The notes under the pieces are model-generated. The model saw only the letters and a list, made by a program, of their open reading frames with translations. It was not told the origin of the DNA and searched no databases. DNA of 64,000 nucleotides from positions 558,001 to 622,000 of the forward strand of contig NZ_OZ243890.1 of NCBI RefSeq assembly GCF_965213555.1, written 5' to 3'. The translations under genes and the position numbers were made by a program. Below, one piece after another: positions 36,340 through 44,177 of this stretch (positions are counted from its first letter, which is position 1; every line of letters starts with the position of its first letter). Source of the stretch: Acuticoccus sp965213555 (GTDB lineage Bacteria; Pseudomonadota; Alphaproteobacteria; Rhizobiales; Amorphaceae).

Positions 36340-36481
36340 CGTCGCGTTCCTTGCGGGCTCGATCGACGGCCTCCTCGGCGGAGCTGCGGCCGTGCTGCGC
36401 ACGGTTGCGTTCCCCCTCCTCGCGCGCCTCCTCCCGCGCGCGCCGCCTGCGCTGGCGACGTAGGTTCAAGACATCGCCCAT
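36299..36481 (-). CDS. DUF4169 small basic protein
   Basis: 60 residues, MGDVLNLRRQRRRRAREEAR at the start. It matches the DUF4169 pattern (GDVVNLRRARK...RAKFGRTKAEK...HRL): here NRAQHGRSSAEEAVDRARKE and a C-terminal HRLDRPR. Highly charged and helical. Its ATG overlaps the fumC stop (ATGA). Function unknown. Confidence 0.85.
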   Translation of the reverse strand: MGDVLNLRRQRRRRAREEAREEGERNRAQHGRSSAEEAVDRARKERDDARHEAHRLDRPR

Positions 36482-37869
36482 CAGGCGGGCCCCAACATCG
36501 TCTCGGGACGGACGACGCGGTCGAAGGTCGCTTCGTCGACGTAGCCGCCGCCCACCGCCTCCTCGCGCAGCGTCGTCCCCTTCTTGTGCGCTGCCTTGGC
36601 GATGGCGGTCGCGTTGTCGTAGCCGATTTCCGGCGCGAGCGCGGTGACGAGCATCAACGAGCGTTCCATGAGGTCTTGGATGCGCTCTCGGTTCGCCTCG
36701 ATGCCGACCGCGCAGTGCTCGGTGAAGCTGCGCACCGCGTCGGCGAGCAGCCGGATGGACTGGAGCATCGCGTCCGCCATCACCGGACGGTAGACGTTGA
36801 GCTCGAAGTGGCCCTGGCTGCCGGCGACCGTCACCGTGGTGTGGTTGCCGAACACGCGGCACGCGACCATGGTCATGGCCTCGCACTGCGTGGGGTTGAC
36901 CTTGCCCGGCATGATCGAGGAGCCCGGCTCGTTCTCCGGCAGCGACAGCTCGGCGAGCCCCGAGCGCGGCCCCGAGGCGAGGAAGCGCACGTCGTTGGCG
37001 ATCTTGAAGAGCGCCGTCGCCAGCGTGTTCAGCGCACCGTGGGCGGCGACGTACGCGTCGTTGGCGGCGAGCGCGGCAAACTTGTTCGGCGCTGTCACGA
37101 ACGGCAGCCCAGTGATGTCCGCGATGTGCCTGGCGACCGCCTCGGCGAAGCCCTGGCGGGCGTTGAGCCCGGTGCCCACCGCAGTGCCGCCTTGGGCGAG
37201 CTCGTACAAGCCGCCGAGCGAGGCCGCGACCTGCGCACGCGCGAAGTCGAGCTGCGCCACGTAGCCGGAGAACTCCTGCTCCAAAGTCAGCGGCGTCGCG
37301 TCCTGCGTGTGGGTGCGACCGATCTTGATGATGCCGGCGAAGGCCTCGGCCTTCCTGGCCAGCGCTTCACGCAAGGCGTCCACTGCCGGCAACAGGCGGC
37401 GGTTGATCTCCTCCGCGGCCGCGATGTGCATCGCGGTCGGAAAAGTATCGTTGGACGATTGGGAGCGGTTGACGTGGTCGTTCGGGTGCACGGGCTCCTT
37501 CGAGCCCACCACGCCGCCCAAACGCTCGATCGCGAGGTTCGCGATCACCTCGTTGGCGTTCATGTTGGACTGGGTGCCCGACCCGGTCTGGTAGACGCGC
37601 AGCGGGAAGTCCGCCGCGCGCTCGCCCGCGGCGACCTCGCTCGCCGCGGCGGCGATGGCGTCGGCAAGGTGCGGCTCGAGAACACCGAGGTCCCGGTTGG
37701 CGAGCGCGGCCGCACGCTTGACGATGCCGAGCGCGCGCACCAGCGGTGCCGGCATCGTGTCCTCGCCGATGTCGAAGTTGATGAGGCTGCGAGCGGTCTG
37801 AGCGCCCCAGTAGCGCTCGCTCGGAACGTCGAGCGGACCGAAGGAGTCGGTTTCGGTGCGGGTCGTCAT
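36481..37869 (-). CDS. fumC: Class II fumarate hydratase
   Basis: 462 residues, standard length. Interconverts fumarate and L-malate in the TCA cycle, as a tetramer without an iron-sulfur cluster. Start MTTRTETDSFGPLDVP. Signatures: TGSGTQSNMNANEVIANLAI, HPNDHVNRSQSSNDTFPTAM, IGRTHTQDATPLTLEQEFSG (catalytic His) and GSSIMPGKVNPTQCEAMTMV (mobile loop with catalytic Ser). First gene of a small operon with DUF4169 and the RHH protein. Confidence 0.97.
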   Translation of the reverse strand: MTTRTETDSFGPLDVPSERYWGAQTARSLINFDIGEDTMPAPLVRALGIVKRAAALANRDLGVLEPHLADAIAAAASEVAAGERAADFPLRVYQTGSGTQSNMNANEVIANLAIERLGGVVGSKEPVHPNDHVNRSQSSNDTFPTAMHIAAAEEINRRLLPAVDALREALARKAEAFAGIIKIGRTHTQDATPLTLEQEFSGYVAQLDFARAQVAASLGGLYELAQGGTAVGTGLNARQGFAEAVARHIADITGLPFVTAPNKFAALAANDAYVAAHGALNTLATALFKIANDVRFLASGPRSGLAELSLPENEPGSSIMPGKVNPTQCEAMTMVACRVFGNHTTVTVAGSQGHFELNVYRPVMADAMLQSIRLLADAVRSFTEHCAVGIEANRERIQDLMERSLMLVTALAPEIGYDNATAIAKAAHKKGTTLREEAVGGGYVDEATFDRVVRPETMLGPA

Positions 37870-37940
37870 CGGCGGGCCTCGTCGGTGCCCGCGTCAGTTA
37901 ACAGCTTTGGGGGAGGCGTCCAACGCCCGAACGAGCGGCC

Positions 37941-38378
37941 TCAGCCGCCGCTGGCCTTCGCCGACTGCGGCGTCTCGGCGATGGCCTCGATGATGCCGAC
38001 CGCCTTCTGCTTGAGGTGCGGATCTGAGATGTTGGCGAACGCGCGCACCAGACGGACGGTGGCAGGATCGCTCAGCGCCTGGGCGAGGGGCGACACGTCG
38101 CCGGTGCGCGGGATCGCGGAGTCCGTCGCCCCCTCGAAGAAGTACGTGATCGGCGACTGCAGCACGATCGCGATCTGGTGCAGCCGGGACGCGCCGATGC
38201 GGTTCGTGCCGCGCTCGTACTTCTGCACCTGCTGGAAGGTGATTCCCAGTTGGTCGGCAAGCTTCTCTTGGCTCATACCGAGTTCCAGGCGCCGCAGGCG
38301 TACCCGGGACCCCACATGGCCATCCACGGAGTTGGCGGAACGCTGGTTCGGCTGAGGGTCGGGTCTTGAATCATTCAT
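37941..38378 (-). CDS. XRE-family transcriptional regulator
   Basis: 145 residues from ATG 38376-38378 (MNDSRPDPQPNQRSANSVDG); longer in-frame starts upstream are rejected because they have no family resemblance. The helix-turn-helix lies at about residues 25-80: RVRLRRLELGMSQEKLADQL, GITFQQVQKYERGTNRIGAS, RLHQIAIVLQSPITYFFEG. The C-terminal helix bundle (RLVRAFANISDPHLKQKAVG) is typical of the small alphaproteobacterial regulators that include quorum/biofilm regulators of the PraR type. The target is unknown. It faces the tRNA-Thr across 568 bp. Confidence 0.88.
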   Translation of the reverse strand: MNDSRPDPQPNQRSANSVDGHVGSRVRLRRLELGMSQEKLADQLGITFQQVQKYERGTNRIGASRLHQIAIVLQSPITYFFEGATDSAIPRTGDVSPLAQALSDPATVRLVRAFANISDPHLKQKAVGIIEAIAETPQSAKASGG

Positions 38379-38946
38379 GGACGCCCACGCACCTACTGCT
38401 GTCATCAAACTCGTCCTTGTTCCAAGCCGACATTCCACGCCTCCAGCACTTCTCATCCGCACACCGGGCTGGCCGGGTGGCATCGGTCGGTCGTGGCCGC
38501 CGCTCGGCGAGCGGGCCGCGGTACGCCGACGTCGTGTCGCCATCGCCACATCTTAGGCTGTGACGAATTAACCAAACCGAGCCGCGGTAGACAAGATAAG
38601 AATCTTTGCGCCAGCCAATAGCAGCTTTCCACATCGACCCGTCGAGGAGAGTTTCAGGCGTGAAATAGTTGGCTTACGCGGACTGTGATTACTCCGCGAT
38701 TGCTCGCGGTCACCGCTTCGTGAGCGCACTCCCTCCACCGCCGACGCGCGCCATCGGGGCAGTCCATGAAACGACTTAACTCCTTCGGAGCCTATCGGTT
38801 GCCGCCCATCGGCGCAACTTGGCCCCACGGAACAACATCGACGGCCTAGCGGTGAACCTACGACGACTTCGTTAAAGCAGGCGAAGTTCTCGCCCCGTGC
38901 ACGAGGGTGGACGCACATGGGCCGCGATGGTATGGCCCTCTCAAGG
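38379..38946. other. 568-bp intergenic region with no recognised gene
   Basis: It lies between the minus-strand XRE gene and the intron-containing tRNA-Thr. No frame shows a believable protein. It should hold the XRE promoter and the tRNA promoter. Locally it is AT-richer around 38540-38720. I looked for 6S RNA, tmRNA and SRP RNA signatures and recognised none. Confidence 0.4.
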
Positions 38947-39239
38947 GCCGCAGTAGCTCAGTGGTAGAGCGCACCCTTGGTGATTCGTTGCCTCCCTCGT
39001 GGGAAACCGCGGGGTGCTAACCGCTCAAATTCGGGGAACGCTGTGCTGGCGCGCTGCCGATCCCGAGCCAAGCCCGCAACGCGGGACGGTGTAGAGACTA
39101 GACGGGCGGCACCCTCCTTCCGCCGACGGGAGAGGGTGAAGGGATAGTCCAGACCACAAACGCACCGCCTGGTGCGGCGGCGAAAGCCGTGGTGGTACGA
39201 AGGGTGAGGTCGGGAGTTCAATCCTCCCCTGCGGCACCA
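38947..39239 (+). tRNA. tRNA-Thr(GGT) interrupted by a group I intron
   Basis: Exon 1 is 38947-38981 and exon 2 is 39200-39239. Joined, they give a 75-nt tRNA with CCA: acceptor GCCGCAG/CTGCGGC, D arm GCTCAGTGGTAGAGC, anticodon stem CACCC/GGGTG with loop TTGGTAA (anticodon GGT, Thr), T arm GGGAGTTCAATCCTCCC, discriminator A, CCA encoded. The 218-nt insertion falls between U36 and A37. Without splicing this gene could not yield a functional tRNA. Confidence 0.93.
38982..39199 (+). ncRNA. Group I intron (IC3-like) in tRNA-Thr anticodon loop
   Basis: 218 nt with no ORF. The upstream exon ends in U and the intron ends in G (39199), as group I introns require. Core elements appear in order and resemble the cyanobacterial tRNA-Leu intron. 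P-like GCTCAAATTCGGGGAACG lies near 39024; Q-like GATCCCGAGCCAAGCC at 39059-39074; R-region GGTGTAGAGACTAGACGGG at about 39088-39105, containing the G-binding helix; S-like GAAGGGATAGTCC at 39138-39150; and a GCGGCGAAAGCCGT hairpin near the 3' end. Self-splicing is inferred from the complete core; P1 pairing with the exon was not resolved by hand. Confidence 0.88.
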
Positions 39240-39367
39240 CCCGCCCGCTCGTTGCGTACCGGCCAGGCTTGCTTCCGCCTCCGTTCAGTTGGACTTCGGG
39301 TTGCCGACCGCGCGCGGACCGCGGCCGCGCGACCGACGGGGCGCCGCCGTCGCCCCGCGCAGCCCAT

Positions 39368-39733
39368 TCAGATCCTGCGCGCCGCCGCCACCGCGAGGAT
39401 CAGCCAGCCAACGATGAGGAGGACGCCGCCGACCGGCGTGACCATGGCAGCCTCGGACGGTCCGCCGAGCGTGAGCACATACAGTGAGCCCGAGAACAAC
39501 AGTATGCCGAGGCCGAACGCCCACGACGCGACGCCGAGCAGCGACCTCAGGACGTGCGGCTGCAGCCCTCCGAGCGCCACCATCGCCACGGCGTGGAACA
39601 GCTGGTAGGTCACCGCGGTCTCGAAGGCCTCAGCGTCGGTCGCGACGAAGTTGCTGTCGATCGCGTGCGCCCCAACGGCGCCCAAACCAACCCCGATCGC
39701 GCCGTACAACGCGCCGACTACGACAACCCGCAT
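39368..39733 (-). CDS. DUF423 (YgdD-like) small membrane protein
   Basis: 121 residues with four hydrophobic segments (VVVGALYGAIGVGLGAVGAH AI; AVTYQLFHAVAMVALGGLQP; WAFGLGILLFSGSLYVLTLG; VTPVGGVLLIVGWLILAVAA). The motifs GAxGAHxl, YQxxHAxAL, GilLFSGSLY and TPxGGxxxixGW define the DUF423 family. Inner-membrane; function unknown across bacteria. Confidence 0.92.
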   Translation of the reverse strand: MRVVVVGALYGAIGVGLGAVGAHAIDSNFVATDAEAFETAVTYQLFHAVAMVALGGLQPHVLRSLLGVASWAFGLGILLFSGSLYVLTLGGPSEAAMVTPVGGVLLIVGWLILAVAAARRI

Positions 39734-39882
39734 GGAAGACCTCTTGCCTGTTCGCCCCGCGGACGGAGGACGTCCGCGCCGGTCCGCCTAGCAAGAACCG
39801 TGCACGCTGTCCCCCCGCCTTTCGCCCCGCAGCGCCGGTCGTCCCGCTGGGGGCGGCGAGCGCAGGGTGCACGGAGCGTGCC

Positions 39883-41220
39883 TCAGTTGGGCACGCCAGC
39901 GCTCGGGTCGGGCGGAAAGGCCTCCGAGACACGCTCGCCACGCAGCAGGCCCAGGGCGTACTTCAACTGCTCGTCGTCGTCCCGCTCGACCGGCACGAAG
40001 GTGAGCGAGCCCGAGCGCTCCTCCTCCTCGCCCTCCTCGGCGACCAGGTGGCCACGCAGGGAAGCCTCGCCACGCGCCTCGAGCTTGCCCTGCAGCTCCT
40101 CCGGGAGCGGCTGGATGACCTCAAGGTCCGGATCGATCCCGCGCGCCTGGATGGAGCGGCCGGACGGCGTGTAGTACCGCGCCGTGGTCAGGCGGATCGC
40201 CCCGTTCGCCCCAAGCGGCACGATGGTCTGTACCGACCCCTTGCCGAACGACTGGGTGCCGACGACGGTGGCACGGCGATGGTCTTGTAGCGCGCCGGCC
40301 ACGATCTCCGACGCCGAGGCGGAGCCGCCGTTGATGAGGACGATCAGCGGCTGGCCGTCGATGAGGTCGCCGTCCTCCGCGTCGTAGCGCTGCGCCTTCT
40401 CCTCGTCCCGGCCACGGGTGGAGACGATCTCACCACGGTCGAGGAACGCGTCCGACACGTCCACCGCCTCGTCGAGCAGGCCCCCAGGGTTGTTGCGCAG
40501 GTCGAGCACGAAGCCCTTCATGCCCTCGCCGCCGAGCTCCTCGGACAGCTCGCGCACGGCCTGGCGCACGCCGGAACTGGTGCGCTCGTTGAACGAGGAG
40601 ATGCGGATGAAGCCGACGTCCTCACCCATGACCTCCCACTTGACCGACTGGATCTGCACGATGTCGCGCGTGATCGTGATGTCGATGGGGTCGGACACGC
40701 CATCGCGGCGCACCGTGATGGTGATGTCGGTGTTGACCGGACCGCGCATGCGGTCGACCGCCTCCGCGAGGGTCAAGCCTGCCACCTCGTCCCCGTCGAG
40801 GTGGGTGATGAGGTCGCCGGCGAGGACGCCGGCCTTGAAGGCCGGCGTGTCGTCGATGGGCGAGACGACCTTGATGAGGTCGCCTTCCATGGTAACCTCG
40901 ATGCCGAGGCCGCCGAACTCGCCGGACGTCTGGACCTGCATGTCGCGGAAGTCGTCGGGAGGCATGTAGCTCGAGTGCGGGTCAAGGGACTGCAGCATGC
41001 CGTTGATGGCCGACGCGATGAGCTCCTTTTCGTCCGGCGACTCGACGTACTGATCCCGCACGCGCTCGAAGACGTCCCCGAACAGGTTGAGCTGGCGGTA
41101 GACGTCGGATGAAGCGGCGTTCGCCCTGATCTGCAAGAGCGCAGCGGGGTCCGCGAGCGCCACGGCCGTGACCGCCCCGAACGCAGCGCCGGTCACCAAC
41201 AAGCCAATCCGACGGATCAT
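39883..41220 (-). CDS. ctpA: S41 C-terminal processing peptidase
   Basis: 445 residues from MIRRIGLLVTGAAFGAVTAV, a signal peptide/anchor; the 41262 alternative adds 14 residues. N-terminal helical part (DVFERVRDQYVESPDEKELI), a PDZ domain (GLGIEVTMEGDLIKVVSPID, AGDLITHLDGDEVAGLTLAE), then the peptidase domain with GFVLDLRNNPGGLLDEAVDV, VLINGGSASASEIVAGALQD (nucleophile Ser) and GTQSFGKGSVQTIVPLG (catalytic Lys). Periplasmic. ATGA overlap with envC upstream suggests cotranslation; this pair commonly acts in cell-wall remodelling. Confidence 0.95.
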   Translation of the reverse strand: MIRRIGLLVTGAAFGAVTAVALADPAALLQIRANAASSDVYRQLNLFGDVFERVRDQYVESPDEKELIASAINGMLQSLDPHSSYMPPDDFRDMQVQTSGEFGGLGIEVTMEGDLIKVVSPIDDTPAFKAGVLAGDLITHLDGDEVAGLTLAEAVDRMRGPVNTDITITVRRDGVSDPIDITITRDIVQIQSVKWEVMGEDVGFIRISSFNERTSSGVRQAVRELSEELGGEGMKGFVLDLRNNPGGLLDEAVDVSDAFLDRGEIVSTRGRDEEKAQRYDAEDGDLIDGQPLIVLINGGSASASEIVAGALQDHRRATVVGTQSFGKGSVQTIVPLGANGAIRLTTARYYTPSGRSIQARGIDPDLEVIQPLPEELQGKLEARGEASLRGHLVAEEGEEEERSGSLTFVPVERDDDEQLKYALGLLRGERVSEAFPPDPSAGVPN

Positions 41221-42551
41221 CCACCTGTCCTTCCAACGTCGGTCGGAGCGTCCTGCCACCAACCGCGACTGTCCACCGCCGCACCCTCGCGGCGCAGCTC
41301 CACGTAAAGTACCGGGCGTGCCCCGACCAGGGCCGACCCCTCCGCGCCCACGGAGGCGACCGCGGAGCGCTGAGGCGATTGTCCCATGCGTCCGAGGGGG
41401 GTGCCCGCCTCGACCCTGTCCCCAGGGACGACCGATGCGTCCTGCATGCCGGCGAAGACCATATGGTACCCCTCGCCCGCGTCCAGGATCAAGAGATGCC
41501 CATAGCCGCGGAACGGCGCAGAGAACAGCACGGTCGCGTGCATGGGGGCGAACACGGTGGACCGCGGCGGCGCGGCGATGGCGCGGCCCTGCGCGAGCCC
41601 TCCTTCGGCCGTCGGCTCACCGAAGAGCGACACGATCCGGCCCGCGACCGGCGCGGCGAGGGTCCCCCGGCGGGAGGTGAACGGCGGCCCTTCTGGCACT
41701 GACGCTTCCACCGCCGCCTCGTCCGTCAGCCGCTCCAGCAGCGCGGTCACCGTGCCCTCCTCCTCGGCGAGCCGCGCGAGGTCGGCGCCGGCCTGCTCCT
41801 GCTCGTAGAGCGACAGCGAGCGGCGGCGGGCAAGCTCGGCCCCAAGCGCGTCGAGCCGGCGCCGCTCGACGGCCAGCGCGTCGAGGTCCGCCCTGAGCCG
41901 CTCCCAGCGGGCACGCTCGTCCGCCTCCATCCGCGCGGCTTGGGCGAGCGTCGCCACGAGCTCGCGTGCCTCCGCGTCGAGGGCGGGAAGCACGCCGTTC
42001 AGCAAGATGGCGCCGCGCACGGTGTCCGTCGGGGCGCCGGTGTCGCCGAACAGCGCGGGCGGGGGTCGCCGGCCGATGCGCTGCAGGGCCATCAGCACGG
42101 TCGCGAGCTCGGTTCGCGTGCCTGCCAACCTGCGGCGAATGGCCGCCTGCCCGTCGGTCAGCGCCTCGAGCGCCTCCTCATCGTCGGCGACGCGCTGCTC
42201 CAGCGCTGCCACCTCCTGCGCGGTCGCGGCTCGGCGCTCGCGCAGCTTCGCCTCGTCCCCCTCCATGCCGACCAGGTCCTCGCCGAGGTCGGCGGCGCGG
42301 GAGCGCAACGCGTCGGCCTCCTCGCGCAACCGCTCCAGCCGCGCCATGAGCTGCTGCCGCTCGCGCGCCACCGCGCCGGCGGCGGTCGGCTTCGAGGCGT
42401 CGCTCGTCGTCGCACCCTCCTGCGAGGTGCCGCCGTCGGTCGGCGGCTGCGCGTTCTGGGCGACTGCCACACTGGCACAGGCGACGAGCACCAACGCTGC
42501 GAGCGCCACGAGCCGCAGCAGGCGCCGGCTGGGGGGGTGGGCGTCACGCAC
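41217..42551 (-). CDS. envC: Murein hydrolase activator, EnvC/LytM-type
   Basis: 444 residues from a GTG. The signal peptide LLRLVALAALVLVACASVAV is followed by a linker rich in Thr/Ala/Pro. A long coiled coil follows (ARERQQLMARLERLREEADA; LGEDLVGMEGDEAKLRERRA) and then a C-terminal LytM (peptidase M23) domain (PVAGRIVSLFGEP; FSAPFRGYGHLLILDAGEGY; GDRVEAGTPLGRMG). The usual catalytic zinc His-x-x-x-Asp is absent (LFGEPTAEGG) and the HxH is changed (LYVELRREG), as in EnvC, which activates amidases rather than cutting peptidoglycan. Periplasmic, cell division. Confidence 0.88.
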   Translation of the reverse strand: MRDAHPPSRRLLRLVALAALVLVACASVAVAQNAQPPTDGGTSQEGATTSDASKPTAAGAVARERQQLMARLERLREEADALRSRAADLGEDLVGMEGDEAKLRERRAATAQEVAALEQRVADDEEALEALTDGQAAIRRRLAGTRTELATVLMALQRIGRRPPPALFGDTGAPTDTVRGAILLNGVLPALDAEARELVATLAQAARMEADERARWERLRADLDALAVERRRLDALGAELARRRSLSLYEQEQAGADLARLAEEEGTVTALLERLTDEAAVEASVPEGPPFTSRRGTLAAPVAGRIVSLFGEPTAEGGLAQGRAIAAPPRSTVFAPMHATVLFSAPFRGYGHLLILDAGEGYHMVFAGMQDASVVPGDRVEAGTPLGRMGQSPQRSAVASVGAEGSALVGARPVLYVELRREGAAVDSRGWWQDAPTDVGRTGG

Positions 42552-43014
42552 GGTGGTAGGGGTGCCCGAGGCGGATGGTGACTGCCCTGTAAAGCTGCTC
42601 GAGCAGGACCGCGCGGGCGAGGAGGTGGGGCAGCGTCATCGGGCCCAGCGACAGGACGCGGTCGGCCGCCGAACGCACGGCATCGGCGTGGCCGTCCGCC
42701 CCGCCGATGGCGAAGGTGAGGTTCGTCGTGCCGGCCTCCTGCCACCCGGCAAGGCGACATGCGAGTTCGACGCTCGTCCACCCCTCGCCGCGCTCGTCCA
42801 TCACCACGAGCGGTCCCGTCCGCCGGGCAGCAAGCATCTTCTCGCCTTCGGCCGCCGCATGGTTCGGACCCGTCATGTCGGCGATCTCGCGCACCGTGAC
42901 GTCGGTGATCCCGATCTGCCGACCGACCCGCCCGGCGCGCTCCATGTAGCGCCCGCACAGCTCGGCCTCGGCGCATTGTCCCGCCTTGCCCACAGCAAGG
43001 ACGACGATGTTCAG
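42544..43014 (-). CDS. rlmH: 23S rRNA (pseudouridine-1915-N3) methyltransferase RlmH
   Basis: 156 residues when read from CTG 43012-43014 (LNIVVLAVGKAGQC). The only standard start nearby, GTG 42991-42993, would delete the first beta strand that the SPOUT fold needs. Family motifs: CGRYMERAGRVGRQIGI, EGEKMLAARRTGPLVVMDER, TNLTFAIGGADGHADAVRSA (AdoMet-binding knot), RVLSLGPMTLPHLLARAVLL, EQLYRAVTIRLGHPYHRA. Methylates pseudouridine 1915 in helix 69 of 23S rRNA. The CTG start overlaps the rsfS stop as CTGA. Confidence 0.93.
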   Translation of the reverse strand: MNIVVLAVGKAGQCAEAELCGRYMERAGRVGRQIGITDVTVREIADMTGPNHAAAEGEKMLAARRTGPLVVMDERGEGWTSVELACRLAGWQEAGTTNLTFAIGGADGHADAVRSAADRVLSLGPMTLPHLLARAVLLEQLYRAVTIRLGHPYHRA

Positions 43015-43409
43015 ACGACGAGCTCCACCTGCGCGGCGCTATCCATCTGCCACATCTTCTCGAGGTTGTAGAAGGTGCGCACCTCGGGCCGAAACACGTG
43101 GACGACGACGTCGCCGGTGTCGATGAGGACCCAGTCGCAGCTGGCGAGCCCCTCGACCCTGACACCCTTGGCACCCTGGTCCTTGAGGTCGCGCAGCAGG
43201 CGCTCCGCCACCGCGCCCACGTGACGGTGGGAGCGTCCGGACGCCACCACCATGTGGTCGGCGATCGGCGTCTTGCCGGTCACATCGATGGCGACGATGT
43301 CCTCAGCCTTCGAATCTTCAAGGCTGTCGAGGACGACGGCGAGGGGCACGGCGAGCTCGCCGGCCGCCTCAACATGGGACGCTGCCGTCCCACTTGACGT
43401 CAAAGCCAT
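43011..43409 (-). CDS. rsfS: Ribosome silencing factor RsfS
   Basis: 132 residues from ATG 43407-43409. Motifs: LEDSKAEDIVAIDVTGKTPI, ADHMVVASGRSHRHVGAVAE, GLASCDWVLIDTGDVVVHVF and RPEVRTFYNLEKMW. Binds ribosomal protein L14 and blocks subunit joining during nutrient shortage. Lies between nadD and rlmH, its usual place. Confidence 0.95.
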   Translation of the reverse strand: MALTSSGTAASHVEAAGELAVPLAVVLDSLEDSKAEDIVAIDVTGKTPIADHMVVASGRSHRHVGAVAERLLRDLKDQGAKGVRVEGLASCDWVLIDTGDVVVHVFRPEVRTFYNLEKMWQMDSAAQVELVV

Positions 43410-43529
43410 GTGTGCGCGGGTTCCTTTCCCTGATCGCGGCCGGCTCCGTACGCTTCGACTCGGGTCCGGCGATGGGAAAGATAGGTTTGTCGCCATGGCG
43501 CTTTCAAGACGCGGCATAGCGACGCCGTG

Positions 43530-44177
43530 TCAGCGGCCGCCGGAGGCGCGCAGCGCGGTGGAGGAGGACGGGTCGAGCGGTGCATGCAGGAACACCCACG
43601 CCGGCGGCGTCGCGTCGGCGAGCGCCGCGGCGCAGCGCTCGGGCCATCGCGCCGCCGCGAAGGTCCGCGCCGCCGGCGAAGACAGCGCCTTCAGGGACGC
43701 ACCGGGACGGTCGACGACGGCCATCGGCACGCATTGGACGATGGTCCGCCACTCCTGCCATCGGTGCAGTTCGGCAAGGTTGTCCGCTCCCATCAGCCAA
43801 ACGAGCCGCACGTGCGGCAGCCGCTTGCCAAGGTATGCGACGAGGTCGGCGGAGTAGCGCGTCCCGATCGCCGCCTCGAACGCGGTGACCCTGATGCGCG
43901 GGTGTGCTGCGGTCGCCTCCGCCGCGGCAACGCGGTGCGCGAGCGAGGCGAGCTCGCCCGACGACTTCAGCGGGTTGCCCGGCGTGACGATCCACCAGAC
44001 CCAGTCCAACGCGAGCCGGCGCAGCGCCGCGTCCGCCACGGCCCTGTGCCCGGCGTGCGGCGGGTTGAACGAGCCGCCGAACAGCGCGACCCGCTGCCCC
44101 GCGGCGACGGGAGGGACGCGGAGGAGCTCCGCCGCGAGGTCCGGCGGAGCGGCGCCCGCTCCGCGGCGCCTCCTCAC
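43530..44177 (-). CDS. nadD: Nicotinate-nucleotide adenylyltransferase
   Basis: 215 residues from a GTG overlapping proA's end by 4 bp. The nucleotidyltransferase fold has RVALFGGSFNPPHAGHRAVA with the (H/T)xGH motif, WWIVTPGNPLKS, RYSADLVAYLGKRLPHVRLV, WLMGADNLAELHRWQEWR and, near the end, an ISSTxLR-like SSSTALRASG. Makes deamido-NAD from nicotinate mononucleotide and ATP in NAD synthesis. Confidence 0.95.
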   Translation of the reverse strand: MRRRRGAGAAPPDLAAELLRVPPVAAGQRVALFGGSFNPPHAGHRAVADAALRRLALDWVWWIVTPGNPLKSSGELASLAHRVAAAEATAAHPRIRVTAFEAAIGTRYSADLVAYLGKRLPHVRLVWLMGADNLAELHRWQEWRTIVQCVPMAVVDRPGASLKALSSPAARTFAAARWPERCAAALADATPPAWVFLHAPLDPSSSTALRASGGR

